A stretch of 64,000 bases of DNA from Pedobacter chinensis (GTDB taxonomy: Bacteria; Bacteroidota; Bacteroidia; Sphingobacteriales; Sphingobacteriaceae), in assembly GCF_003339865.1 (NCBI RefSeq), contig NZ_QPKV01000004.1, positions 62,001 to 126,000 of the forward strand. The letters are read 5' to 3'. The notes below the pieces were generated by a model, which ran no database searches, had not been told where the DNA came from, and saw only the letters and a program-made list of their open reading frames with translations. Of the stretch, positions 17,947-27,036 are shown in pieces. The stretch's first letter is position 1. Each line of letters starts with the position of its first letter. The position numbers and the translations under genes were made by a program.

Positions 17947-19527
17947 GTGAAGAAATTAACCATCGGAACACGCGGTAGCGACCTGGCTTTATGGCAGGCC
18001 AATCATATTAAAGATGAATTGGCAGCAATTGGAATAGAAGCAGAAATTAAAATCATCAAAACACAAGGTGATAAAATCCTGAATTTAAGATTGGATAAGT
18101 TAGAAGGAAAAGGCTTTTTTACCAAAGAACTGGAAGAAGAGCTTTTGGGTGGAACAATCGATTTGGCTGTTCACTGCCTTAAAGATTTACCTACAACACA
18201 TCCTGCTGGTTTAACCATCGCAGCTATTCCACCACGCGAGGAAGCAACAGAATATCTTTTAATTTTGAAAGACTGTGTTGATGTTTCGCAAAAACTTTCA
18301 TTAAAAAAAGGTGCAATGGTTGGTACCTCATCAAACAGAAGAAAAGCCCAGCTTTTGGGTTTACGTTCTGATTTGGAAATTGAAGATTTACGCGGAAATG
18401 TTCCAACCCGTATTCAGAAATTGAGAGATGAAGATTATGATGCGATTATGCTGGCTAAAGCCGGAATCAAGCGTTTAGGTTTAGATGTAAGTGAATTTCA
18501 CGTAGAAGAGTTGGAGCCGACTGAATTTGTGCCTGCACCCGCTCAAGGTGCTTTGGCCATTCAGATCAGGGAAAATGACACAGAACTTTTTGATGCCCTT
18601 CAGCAACTACACAACCCTGCAACAGCTGAAGAGGTTGGTGTAGAACGCAAGGTTTTAAATCTTTTTGAGGGCGGCTGCCACATGCCTTTGGGCTGTTACT
18701 GCAAAAAGGCTGATGGAAAATTCGAAGTATGGACATCAAAGGCGGAAACTGCCGATGATTTTCCTGAGCGCTTATTCTTACGTTCGGAAACCACAGATGG
18801 TTTGGCTGAAAAAATTGTTGCTAAGTTTGATAAAGAAAGAAAAAAACCTGCAAAGGTTTTTATTTCCCGTGAAATTGGTGAACACAGTTATTTCCGTAAG
18901 GCGCTTGAAAGTAATAATATAGAAATAGAAGGGCGTTCATTAATTCGTACACTGCCTATAGTAACTGTTTTGGATCAGTTCATTTTAAAAAATATAGATT
19001 GGATTTTCTTCAGTAGCAGAAACAGTGTGGAGTATTTCTTCAATTTAAAGCCTCAATTGCCGAAGAAAACACAATTTGGTGTGGTGGGAAGAGGTTCAGA
19101 AGATGCACTTCGTAAATTTGGCCATTTTGCCAATTTTGTTGGCACCAGTGGTGATATTACAGAAGTTGCAGATGATTTTGCCCAATTGGTTTCAGGTAAA
19201 AACATATTGTTTCCAAGAGCACAGGATTCTTTGCAAACGATTCAAAAATCTTTACCAGAGGATGCTAAGATAATTGATTTACCTATTTATGAAACGGTAA
19301 CCGAAGAAAATATTGGTCAAAGCTATGCTGATGTATTGATTTTTACCAGCCCATCCAACGTAGATGCATATTTTGCCGATAATTTATTAGAACCAGGTCA
19401 ACAGGTAATTGCAATAGGTAATTCTACGGGCAAAAAATTTGATGAAATGGGCGTGAGTTATACTTTGCCCTATTCGCCTGATGAGATCGGATTAGCCGAG
19501 GCCGTTTTCGGGATCGAGATAAAATAA
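17947..19527 (+). CDS. hemC: hydroxymethylbilane synthase / uroporphyrinogen-III synthase fusion
   Basis: 526 residues from GTG 17947 (KKLTIGTRGSDLALWQA follows); a longer frame to 17899 overlaps the promoter and is rejected. Residues 1 to about 300 are HemC: GSxLALWQA start, LEGKGFFTKELEEELL, AVHCLKDLPT, GTSSNRRKAQL, PAPAQGALAIQ and the dipyrromethane-cofactor Cys in FEGGCHMPLG. From about 310 the protein continues as HemD (KVFISREIGEHSYFRKALES, IFFSSRNSVEYFF, LIFTSPSNVDAYF). One chain would thus make and cyclise hydroxymethylbilane to uroporphyrinogen III. No separate hemD is in the window. Confidence 0.9.
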   Translation: MKKLTIGTRGSDLALWQANHIKDELAAIGIEAEIKIIKTQGDKILNLRLDKLEGKGFFTKELEEELLGGTIDLAVHCLKDLPTTHPAGLTIAAIPPREEATEYLLILKDCVDVSQKLSLKKGAMVGTSSNRRKAQLLGLRSDLEIEDLRGNVPTRIQKLRDEDYDAIMLAKAGIKRLGLDVSEFHVEELEPTEFVPAPAQGALAIQIRENDTELFDALQQLHNPATAEEVGVERKVLNLFEGGCHMPLGCYCKKADGKFEVWTSKAETADDFPERLFLRSETTDGLAEKIVAKFDKERKKPAKVFISREIGEHSYFRKALESNNIEIEGRSLIRTLPIVTVLDQFILKNIDWIFFSSRNSVEYFFNLKPQLPKKTQFGVVGRGSEDALRKFGHFANFVGTSGDITEVADDFAQLVSGKNILFPRAQDSLQTIQKSLPEDAKIIDLPIYETVTEENIGQSYADVLIFTSPSNVDAYFADNLLEPGQQVIAIGNSTGKKFDEMGVSYTLPYSPDEIGLAEAVFGIEIK

Positions 19528-19606
19528 AGGTTGAGGGTTTAAAGGTTTAAGGTTGAGGATTTGGAAATTCAAAAAACCAAGCTTAAAGCGAAAAGAATAG
19601 CCACTT

Positions 19607-19689
19607 CGTCATTGCGAGGTACGAAGCAATCTTACTACGAAGGTTTTTATTGCAAATGCATCAGGATTGCTTCGTACCTCGCAATGACG
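19607..19689. repeat. type A repeat, full inverted pair
   Basis: CGTCATTGCGAGGTACGAAG then CAATC faces GATTGCTTCGTACCTCGCAA then TGACG across about 30 nt, between hemCD and hemB. Confidence 0.85.
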
Positions 19690-19772
19690 ACCGCAAAAAA
19701 AAACTAACTGCTCGAAAAATAATACAATATTCAAGTCTTGATACTTGATACTAAATACTTGATACAAAGAAT

Positions 19773-20741
19773 ATGTTACATCGTCCGCGAAGATTAAGGA
19801 AGAACCCATTGGTTAGAGAGATGGTAGCCGAAACCCGACTATCGAAAGATATGTTTGTGTACCCATATTTTGTGGTACCAGGAACGAGCGTTACCCATGC
19901 TATTGATGCAATGCCAGGTGTAAACCATTATTCAATTGATGCTTTAATAAAAGATGTAGAGGCTGGATTAAATAAAGGTTTGAACAAAATCATGCTTTTT
20001 GGCGTCGGTGATGAGAAATCTGCAGATGCAAAATCTGCTTACCACGACCATTCTTTGGTTCCAACAGCGGTTCGTGAATTGAAAAAGCAATTTGGCGAAG
20101 ATTTATATGTAATTACCGATGTTTGTGTTTGTTCATATACCACTCACGGGCATTGTGGAATCATGGAGAACGATTACGTTCAAAATGATAAAACGGTAGA
20201 TGTAATTACTAAAATGGCATTAACACATGCAGAGGCTGGTGCCGATATGTTTGCGCCATCGGATATGATGGATGGACGTATTGAAGCCATGCGTAATTTG
20301 TTGGATAAAAATGGTTTTGTAAATGCGGCCATTATGAGCCATGCCACAAAATTTGCATCAGCTTATTATGGTCCATTTAGAGAAGCTGCTGATTGTGCGC
20401 CAAGCAAAGGCGATAGAAAAGCCTACCAAATGGATTTCAGGAACCCGCTTGAGGCCATGCGTGAGGCACAATTAGATGAACAGGAGGGTGCAGATGTGTT
20501 GATGGTAAAACCTGGTTTAGCTTATCTGGATATTATTCAGCGTTTGAAACAAGATACCAATTTGCCAATTGCCGTTTATAATGTATCGGGCGAATACTCG
20601 ATGGTTAAAGCTGCCGCAGAACGAGGCTGGATTGACGAACAAAAAGTAGTGATGGAAACCATGCACGCTTTTGCAAGAGCAGGAGCAAGCATTATTACCA
20701 CTTACCACATTAAAGATATTTTAAATAACGATTGGCTTTAA
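19773..20741 (+). CDS. hemB: delta-aminolevulinic acid dehydratase (porphobilinogen synthase)
   Basis: Condenses two ALA to porphobilinogen. 322 residues. Schiff-base lysines are visible in SHATKFASAYYGPFR and ADVLMVKPGLAYLD. The Zn site cysteines DVCVCSYTTHGHCG indicate a zinc-dependent enzyme rather than the Mg type. N-terminus RPRRLRKNPLVREMVAET is typical. Confidence 0.96.
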   Translation: MLHRPRRLRKNPLVREMVAETRLSKDMFVYPYFVVPGTSVTHAIDAMPGVNHYSIDALIKDVEAGLNKGLNKIMLFGVGDEKSADAKSAYHDHSLVPTAVRELKKQFGEDLYVITDVCVCSYTTHGHCGIMENDYVQNDKTVDVITKMALTHAEAGADMFAPSDMMDGRIEAMRNLLDKNGFVNAAIMSHATKFASAYYGPFREAADCAPSKGDRKAYQMDFRNPLEAMREAQLDEQEGADVLMVKPGLAYLDIIQRLKQDTNLPIAVYNVSGEYSMVKAAAERGWIDEQKVVMETMHAFARAGASIITTYHIKDILNNDWL

Positions 20742-20903
20742 AAAGGTGGAAGGCAGAGGGTTTAAAAGCTGAAATTTGCACGCCTTAAACCCTCAACTTT
20801 CCAGCTTTCAGCCTTAATATGAGGTGAAAATTGATGGTTAAATGTTATGGGTTTTTGCGCCCAAGCTTTCTCCCTTCAACCTTACACCTTCAACCTTAAA
20901 AAA

Positions 20904-22274
20904 ATGTTAGATTCATTAAAGAAAATGTTTTCAGGCAACGAGGCCGATATTCCAGTGAATACTGGAAGTAAACCAGACATTTCAAGAACAAAATCTGCGG
21001 AACTATACGAGAAATCGAAAACTTATTTTCCTGGTGGTGTAAATTCGCCTGTCAGGGCTTTTAAATCGGTTTATGGTACGCCGCTTTTTATTGAAAAAGG
21101 CGATGGTTGCTATATCTGGGATGCCGATGGAAATCAGTTTATTGATTTCTGTGGAAGTTGGGGCCCTTTGATTTTAGGTCACAACCATCCTAAAATTCGT
21201 GAGAAAGTAACCGAAGTAATGCAGAACGGAATGAGTTTTGGTGCGCCTACTGCTTTGGAAAATGAATTGGCAGAGCTGATTATCAAAAATAATCGTTTTG
21301 TTGAGAAAATTCGTTTTACCAGTTCGGGAACAGAAGCGGTTATGTCTGCAATTCGTTTGGCAAGAGGTTTTACCGGCAGAGACAAAATTTTGAAATTTGA
21401 GGGCTGTTATCATGGCCATAGCGATTCTCTTCTGGTAAAGGCAGGTTCGGGTTTGGTCACTTTCGGAGAAACTTCATCGGCAGGTGTTCCAAAATCTTTT
21501 GCTGAAGAAACGATAGTGATTCCACTAAATGACAAAACAGCTATTGAACAGGCCTTTACCCAGTTTAAAGATCAAATTGCTGCGGTAATTATTGAAGGTA
21601 TCCCTGCCAATAACGGTTTGATTATACAGGATGAAGAATATATCAAGTTTCTGCGCAAAATCTGCACTGACCATGGTTCGTTATTGATTTTTGATGAGGT
21701 AATTACTGGTTTTAGAGTTGGGTTTGAGGGTGCTGCTGCTCATTATGACATTACACCAGATATTGTAACTTACGGAAAAATTATTGGTGGTGGTTTGCCT
21801 GTTGGTATGTATGGCGCATCTGCTGAAATTATGGCTCATATTTCTCCTGATGGAGGGGTATATCAGGCAGGTACTTTATCAGGAAATCCTGTGGCGATGG
21901 CTGCAGGCATTGCAACTTTAACTGAACTGAATAAATCGGGTTTTTATAAAGACCTGAATGCAAAGGCACAGGAATTTGTGGCCAGTATTCAGCGTTTTGC
22001 AACTGCCAGGAATTATAAATTTAAAGTATTTACCATCGGCTCTATTTTCTGGTTTGCATTTACCGACAAAGATAAAATTCAATCGGCTGATGATATTGAT
22101 GCGGGCAGCATGGAGAAATTCAAAATCATGCACCGTGAATTGCTGAATAGAGGAATTTATTTAGGTCCATCGGGATATGAAGTTGGTTTCGTATCTTCAG
22201 CACATACGAAAATTGAATTGGAAAAAGCAAAGAGAGCAATTTTTGAGGCGTTGGATTTAGTGTTTAAGAAGTAA
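20904..22274 (+). CDS. hemL: glutamate-1-semialdehyde 2,1-aminomutase
   Basis: Converts glutamate-1-semialdehyde to 5-aminolevulinate (PLP enzyme). From ATG 20904 it is 456 residues; an upstream in-frame ATG at 20847 would add 19 residues encoded by word-like repeat DNA (CTTCAACCTTACACCTTCAA), so 20904 is preferred. Motifs: FPGGVNSPVRAF, TSSGTEAVMSAIRLARG, LLIFDEVITGFR, and the PLP Lys in TYGKIIGGGLPVG. The N-terminal 30 residues before SAELYEKSK are poorly conserved. Confidence 0.95.
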   Translation: MLDSLKKMFSGNEADIPVNTGSKPDISRTKSAELYEKSKTYFPGGVNSPVRAFKSVYGTPLFIEKGDGCYIWDADGNQFIDFCGSWGPLILGHNHPKIREKVTEVMQNGMSFGAPTALENELAELIIKNNRFVEKIRFTSSGTEAVMSAIRLARGFTGRDKILKFEGCYHGHSDSLLVKAGSGLVTFGETSSAGVPKSFAEETIVIPLNDKTAIEQAFTQFKDQIAAVIIEGIPANNGLIIQDEEYIKFLRKICTDHGSLLIFDEVITGFRVGFEGAAAHYDITPDIVTYGKIIGGGLPVGMYGASAEIMAHISPDGGVYQAGTLSGNPVAMAAGIATLTELNKSGFYKDLNAKAQEFVASIQRFATARNYKFKVFTIGSIFWFAFTDKDKIQSADDIDAGSMEKFKIMHRELLNRGIYLGPSGYEVGFVSSAHTKIELEKAKRAIFEALDLVFKK

Positions 22275-22408
22275 TTTTTGAAAGTCGCCATTGTAAGACA
22301 CAAAGCAATGGCGATAATGGTTATGAAACTTTGAGGGGCAACTCCCCTCCTTATTTTCGAGGAGGGGCTGGGGGTGGTTTTTAATTTCTTGCACAGCCCC
22401 AGGTTTTC

Positions 22409-22566
22409 TAAACCCGATTGAAGTGGAAATACTTTTTTACTCTTACGAAAAAGATTGCCACGTCGTTCCTTCTCGCAATGACGACTTTGGGAGAATGACA
22501 GTGCCTAAAAAAGATTGGAACGAAAAGCGGGACTGAAATAACCAAAATGAACAGGATTTGCTTTTC
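22409..22566 (-). repeat. composite repeat element, copy 4 (reverse, type A core)
   Basis: Reverse-oriented outer modules: TAAACCCGATTGAAGTGGAA then ATACTTTTT at the left and AGATTGGAACGAAAAGCGGG ... GCTTTTC at the right, with a degenerate type A core (TTCTCGCAATGACGAC). The 22275-22630 gap also holds a CCCCTCC/GGAGGGG repeat at 22333-22377. No gene is seen in it. Confidence 0.75.
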
Positions 22567-22630
22567 AAAATAATATAATTTAGTGATTAAGGGATAAATT
22601 TTAAAATCCTTAAATCATAAAATCCCGAGT

Positions 22631-23497
22631 ATGAAGAAATCTATTATCATATTTTACGCATTACTGCTATATGCATTAATACAACTTATTTCATGGGGAA
22701 CTTTAGTGGTACGTTTGCAGCCAAGCCGCATGACGATGATTATGGGCGAAGGTTCAGTATTTCTGTTTTTGCTTTGTATTGGCGGATACTTCCTTCATCA
22801 ATCGTTAAAGCGTGAAGATAAACTGAGAGAACAACAACAAAATTTCCTGATGTCGATTACGCATGAGCTGAAATCGCCTTTGGCGGCCATAAAACTTTCT
22901 ATTCAAACCATTGTTAAAAGAGATTTAGACAAAGTGAGGCAAACTGCTCTGCTAAATAATTCGTTAAAGGATATTGAGCGTTTGGATGATTTGGTAGAAA
23001 ATATGCTGCTTGCAACTAAAATTGAAAACCGTTCATATACGTTTCCGAAGGAGGAATTTAATTTTTCGGAATTGGTTTATAAAATCACTGATCGGTTACA
23101 GGTTCACTCTTGTGGTTGCGAGCAGATTATAAATGCTAAAATTCAGCCAAATTTGCAGTTAATGGGTGACAAATTTGCCTTATCGTCAGTAGTAACAAAT
23201 TTGATTGAAAATGCTGTAAAGTATTCTAACCCATGCGATGAGATAAATGTGCTTTTAAATAAGGTTGATGGGCATATTCAGTTAAGTGTGATTGATAAAG
23301 GACCAGGTATTTCAGATGCCGAAAAAATGTTGATATTTGATAAGTTTTACCGCGTTGGTAATGAGAATGTCAGAAAAGCGAAGGGAACAGGTTTAGGCTT
23401 GTTTATTGTGAAGGAGGTTTTACAATACCATGATGCTGATATTACAGTAAAAGACAATTTGCCTCATGGAAGTATTTTTGAAGTAACATTTAGTTAA
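22631..23497 (+). CDS. sensor histidine kinase
   Basis: 288 residues. Two N-terminal membrane segments (IIIFYALLLYALIQLISWGT; GSVFLFLLCIGGYFLHQSL) with only a short periplasmic loop, then HisKA with ITHELKSPLAAIKLS (phospho-His at about residue 78), N-box NLIENAVKYSN, G1 DKGPGIS and G2 GTGLGLFIV. The tiny external loop suggests sensing inside the membrane or via a partner. It is followed 8 nt later by its response regulator. Confidence 0.9.
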   Translation: MKKSIIIFYALLLYALIQLISWGTLVVRLQPSRMTMIMGEGSVFLFLLCIGGYFLHQSLKREDKLREQQQNFLMSITHELKSPLAAIKLSIQTIVKRDLDKVRQTALLNNSLKDIERLDDLVENMLLATKIENRSYTFPKEEFNFSELVYKITDRLQVHSCGCEQIINAKIQPNLQLMGDKFALSSVVTNLIENAVKYSNPCDEINVLLNKVDGHIQLSVIDKGPGISDAEKMLIFDKFYRVGNENVRKAKGTGLGLFIVKEVLQYHDADITVKDNLPHGSIFEVTFS

Positions 23498-23505
23498 TCT
23501 CAATT

Positions 23506-24210
23506 ATGTCACAAAAATTAAGAATTCTATTGGTAGAGGACGAGGATCACTTGTTAGATGCTATCAAATTAAACCTCGAACTTGAAGGCTATAAAGTTCA
23601 TGCTGTTAAAGACGGCAAAACCGCTCTTAAAATATTTAAAGAAGAACGCTTTAATCTAATCATTTTAGATGTTATGCTACCAGAAATGGATGGTTTTCAG
23701 GTTTGTGAAACCATTCGTTTGGAAAATGCAGAAGTTCCTATTATGTTTTTAACTGCAAAAAACACTTCAGAAGATCGTGTTTTAGGCTTGAAAAAAGGAG
23801 CTGATGATTATTTGGTTAAACCATTCAACTTAGAGGAATTAATTCTTCGTGTTGGTATTTTGGTAAAACGCAGTTTAAAATCTGATGATTTAAAAGAATT
23901 AAATTCTTATAAAATCGGTGATAAAACCATCTATTTTAACTCTTTTGAATTGAAACATGATGATGGTACCATTACTCCGCTAACCAAGAAAGAAACCATG
24001 TTGTTAAAGCTTTTAATTGAGCGTAAAAACGATGCGGTTTCCCGTGAGCAGATTTTGGAAACCGTTTGGAACTATGATGTTTATCCATCAACAAGAACAA
24101 TTGATAACTTTATCTTAACGTTCCGTAAATATTTTGAACCAGACCAAAAAAATCCAGTTTATTTTCACTCTATTCGTGGTGTGGGTTATAAATTTACTGA
24201 TAGTCATTAA
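23506..24210 (+). CDS. OmpR-family response regulator
   Basis: 234 residues. Receiver domain with the acidic pair VEDED, phospho-Asp in LIILDVMLPEMDG (about residue 53), the switch Thr in MFLTAKN and Lys in DYLVKPFN; C-terminal winged helix (TRTIDNFILTFRKYFE, FHSIRGVGYKF). Its stop overlaps the start of the TPR gene by 1 nt. Its place inside the heme cluster suggests a possible link with heme or redox state, but the sequence does not prove it. Confidence 0.93.
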   Translation: MSQKLRILLVEDEDHLLDAIKLNLELEGYKVHAVKDGKTALKIFKEERFNLIILDVMLPEMDGFQVCETIRLENAEVPIMFLTAKNTSEDRVLGLKKGADDYLVKPFNLEELILRVGILVKRSLKSDDLKELNSYKIGDKTIYFNSFELKHDDGTITPLTKKETMLLKLLIERKNDAVSREQILETVWNYDVYPSTRTIDNFILTFRKYFEPDQKNPVYFHSIRGVGYKFTDSH

Positions 24211-24725
24211 TGTACAATAACAAGGGCAGGTATGCTTTAATGGCCGTTTTTGTGCTGGCAACAGTTGTTTGTGTTTACTATGAACAATATCAGCTGGCTG
24301 CTTTAGCTGCCTTTTTATTTGCCTTTGTGGTGTGGAGCCATTTTAAGCATAGCTCGGTTTTAATGGCTTCCAGGTATTTTAAAAACAATGAGTTTGGAAA
24401 AGCTAAATCCATGTTGGCTGAAGTTCCAAACCCTGCAAGATTATCAAAAAGCCGCAGAGGTTATTATGAGTTTATGCAAGGTAATATGGCCTTGAAAGAG
24501 GAAGATTACGATAAAGCTGAATACCATTTTCAACTGGCAAGTCGTTTTACCGTTGGTGGCAAGAATGAAAAATCGTATGTGTTGATACATCTGGCCAATC
24601 TCGCTTTACGGAAAAAGGATAAGGAACGGGCGGAAGCATATGTTAAACTGGCAAAGGAACTTGCAGAATCATCACGCTCAAAAGATATCATTGTTAAGAT
24701 TGAGAAAGAAATAAGCAAATTATAA
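24210..24725 (+). CDS. membrane-anchored TPR protein
   Basis: 171 residues. Two N-terminal membrane segments (ALMAVFVLATVVCVYY, LAALAAFLFAFVVWSHF), then TPR-like helices (ASRYFKNNEFGKAKSMLAEV, YEFMQGNMALKEEDYDKAEY, LANLALRKKDKERAEAYVKL). Translationally coupled to the response regulator, hence probably part of the same signalling unit. No family name recognised. Confidence 0.75.
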   Translation: MYNNKGRYALMAVFVLATVVCVYYEQYQLAALAAFLFAFVVWSHFKHSSVLMASRYFKNNEFGKAKSMLAEVPNPARLSKSRRGYYEFMQGNMALKEEDYDKAEYHFQLASRFTVGGKNEKSYVLIHLANLALRKKDKERAEAYVKLAKELAESSRSKDIIVKIEKEISKL

Positions 24726-24798
24726 TATTAATATTGTCATTTTGAATAACGAAGCACCGGTTTAGGAATAAAAAGGTACTTCGTTTTTTTTTTATTCA

Positions 24799-24806
24799 TA
24801 CCTTTG
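24799..24806 (+). promoter_or_regulatory. -7 box (TACCTTTG) upstream of hemE
   Basis: Exact TAnnTTTG match 140 nt before hemE. If active, the type B repeat at 24830-24922 lies within the hemE 5' untranslated region. Confidence 0.4.
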
Positions 24807-24829
24807 CGCAATTAAAATTTTTAAACACT

Positions 24830-24922
24830 CGTCATGCTGAACTGTGCGTAGCGAAAAGCTACGAAGTAATTTATTTCAGCATCTTCCTTTAGTTAGACCC
24901 TGAAATGAATTCAGGGTGACGA
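24830..24922. repeat. type B palindromic repeat before hemE
   Basis: CGTCATGCTGAACTGTGCGT at the left and CCTGAAATGAATTCAGGGTG then ACGAC at the right, ending 23 nt before the hemE ATG. Confidence 0.75.
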
Positions 24923-24945
24923 CTGTGCGATACCAAATACAAAAC

Positions 24946-25971
24946 ATGAAGAATAATTTATTTTTAGACGCCGCATTTTCAAAAAAAACAGAACGTCCAC
25001 CCGTATGGATGATGCGCCAGGCTGGTCGCTTTATGCCGCAATATTGGGAAATTAAAAACAAATACTCTTTTTTAGAGATGTGCAAAACTCCCGAAATTGC
25101 TGCTGATGTAACTATGCTGCCTGTTGATTTGTTGGGTATTGATGCGGCGATTTTATTCTCAGATATTTTAGTTACTGGTGAAGCAATGGGTGGGGATTTG
25201 AGTTTTACCCAGGGCGTTGGCCCTAAGTTTGCAAATCCTGTTCGCAACGCACAAGATGTAGAAAACTTAAATGTTGATTGTTTGAGCGAGTTACAGTACG
25301 TTGCAGATGCCATTAAAGTGATTCAGCAAAGGTTAAACGGAAATATTCCTTTGATTGGTTTCGCTGGGGCACCTTTTACAGTAATGAGTTATTTAGTTGA
25401 AGGTGGTTCTTCAAAAGATTTTAAGCTCACGAAATTGATGTTGCACAATCAACCAGAATTGGCACATCAACTTTTAGCAAAAATTGCTAAGGTAACGGCA
25501 GATTATTTGAATCTGCAGATTGCCGCAGGGGTTAATGCCATTCAGATTTTTGATAGTTGGGCACTAGCACTTTCATGGAATGATTATCAGGAGTTTTCTC
25601 ATCGTTACATTCAGGAAATCATTGCAAACCTCAATAGAAAAGATATTCCTGTCATTTCTTTCTGTAAAGGAAGTTCGGTTTTTGCGCCAATTATGGCCGA
25701 AGCTAAACCAGATGTGATTTCTGTAGACTGGAATGCTGATTTATTGAACATTAAAAATGCATTGCCTGCTGGTATTGCTGTTCAGGGAAATTTAGATCCA
25801 CATATTTTATACGCAGATAAAACGGTTATTAAAGCACAAATTCATAAATTATTTGAACGCATGCGTGGAACAGAAGGATTTATCTTCAATTTAGGTCATG
25901 GTATTATGCCTGATATTCCTTTTGATCATGTTAAATATGCAATTGAAGTGGTAAAGGAGTTTAGGTATTAA
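24946..25971 (+). CDS. hemE: uroporphyrinogen decarboxylase
   Basis: Decarboxylates uroporphyrinogen III to coproporphyrinogen III. From ATG 24946 it is 341 residues (MKNNLFLDAAFSKKTERPPV). A start at 24916 would place repeat DNA in the protein. Family signatures: PPVWMMRQAGRFMPQYW at the active site, GFAGAPFTVMSYLVEGGSS, FDSWALALS, GNLDPHILY and FNLGHGIMPDIP. Confidence 0.96.
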   Translation: MKNNLFLDAAFSKKTERPPVWMMRQAGRFMPQYWEIKNKYSFLEMCKTPEIAADVTMLPVDLLGIDAAILFSDILVTGEAMGGDLSFTQGVGPKFANPVRNAQDVENLNVDCLSELQYVADAIKVIQQRLNGNIPLIGFAGAPFTVMSYLVEGGSSKDFKLTKLMLHNQPELAHQLLAKIAKVTADYLNLQIAAGVNAIQIFDSWALALSWNDYQEFSHRYIQEIIANLNRKDIPVISFCKGSSVFAPIMAEAKPDVISVDWNADLLNIKNALPAGIAVQGNLDPHILYADKTVIKAQIHKLFERMRGTEGFIFNLGHGIMPDIPFDHVKYAIEVVKEFRY

Positions 25972-25995
25972 CCTCTGAATCCTCATAATGGAAAC

Positions 25996-26026
25996 TTTGA
26001 ACAGCGGGCGTAAATCGTTATATTTG
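25996..26026 (+). promoter_or_regulatory. promoter of the zeta-like cassette and hemJ
   Basis: TTTG (25996-25999), 19 nt, TATATTTG (26019-26026): an exact match to the Bacteroidota sigma consensus, 30 nt before the first ATG of the cassette. Confidence 0.7.
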
Positions 26027-26056
26027 ATTTCTACAAGTGCATTTATATAAATATTT

Positions 26057-26290
26057 ATGACAGTTAAATCATTACAAGACGAAGATAAATTGCCAATTAA
26101 ACAGGTAATTAATGCCATAAATAAAACTATGGATGATGTTCTACGTGTAGTTGATGCAATGGACTTAGGTAGAACTGAGGTAAAAGCTGATGGCGTTTAC
26201 AGAACTTTTAATAGTGGAGAAACAGTAAAAATTTCATCTGGAAGCTTTACTAAAAAAAGAGTTTCAGAAAGAAAAATAAAGCTTTTTTAA
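26057..26290 (+). CDS. small protein, candidate antitoxin
   Basis: 77 residues, Lys-rich C-terminus, predicted mostly helical N-terminal half (IKQVINAINKTMDDVLRVVD). No family recognised. It ends 2 nt before the P-loop kinase gene, the size and spacing expected of an antitoxin next to a zeta-like toxin; this role is inferred from context only. Confidence 0.6.
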   Translation: MTVKSLQDEDKLPIKQVINAINKTMDDVLRVVDAMDLGRTEVKADGVYRTFNSGETVKISSGSFTKKRVSERKIKLF

Positions 26291-26292
26291 TA

Positions 26293-27036
26293 ATGGCTGT
26301 TAAGCCTAAGCTTAGAATTTTCGCAGGGCCGAACGGTTCTGGCAAAACAACGCTTTATAATTCCATTAAGCCTATATATTTTTCGACCAGACTTTTTGTA
26401 AATGCAGATATTTTAGAATCAGATTTTAAGAAAAACAATTTTCTAAATCTCTCTGATTTTGATATTGTTTGTTCGCAAGCTGAATTTGAAAATTTTTATT
26501 CTGCAAGTGGATTGTACGCAAAAGCCAGTTTTAACAATAAAAGTTGGAATTTAGTTGTAAAAGAAAATGTTATTGTAAAAACTGATCATGATTATTTCGA
26601 TTATAACTCTTATCACTTCGCAATAATAGCCGATTTCATTCGCCATAAATTGATTAACGATAAAAAATCATTCTCTTTCGAAACGGTGTTTTCGCATCCA
26701 TCAAAATTAAAACTTATTGAGTTTGCTCATCAAAATAATTATAAGGTTTATCTGTATTTCATTGGAACTGAAACGCCAATAATGAACTTAGAACGAGTAA
26801 AAGATAGAGTAAAAAAGGGCGGACATTTTGTTGATGAAGATAAGATAGAAAAACGATATTTTCTTACAATGGATTTACTTATAGATATGTTGAAAGAAGT
26901 TGATGAAACTTATCTTTGGGATAATTCTGGAACTAAACATAACTATGTGGGAAATATCAAAAATGGTGTTTTAAATCTGGAATTTTTAAATATCCCCAAC
27001 TGGATTGATACGTACATTTTAAATAAAATTAAATGA
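26293..27036 (+). CDS. zeta-toxin-like P-loop kinase
   Basis: 247 residues. Walker A GPNGSGKTT at about 12-20, then FVNADILESDF (the D after A/I as in zeta toxins), SFETVFSHPSKLKLI and ERVKDRVKKGGHFVDEDKIE followed by KRY. These match the COG4185/zeta-like family, whose best-known members phosphorylate nucleotide sugars. An unusual about 60-residue insertion (about 55-115) separates the P-loop from SFETV. Its last base pairs overlap hemJ (ATGA, 27033-27036). Confidence 0.75.
   Translation: MAVKPKLRIFAGPNGSGKTTLYNSIKPIYFSTRLFVNADILESDFKKNNFLNLSDFDIVCSQAEFENFYSASGLYAKASFNNKSWNLVVKENVIVKTDHDYFDYNSYHFAIIADFIRHKLINDKKSFSFETVFSHPSKLKLIEFAHQNNYKVYLYFIGTETPIMNLERVKDRVKKGGHFVDEDKIEKRYFLTMDLLIDMLKEVDETYLWDNSGTKHNYVGNIKNGVLNLEFLNIPNWIDTYILNKIK

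Noticed and set aside
24876..25313. 145-codon open frame opposite hemE
   Set aside because: Antisense shadow of hemE; part is translated type B repeat.
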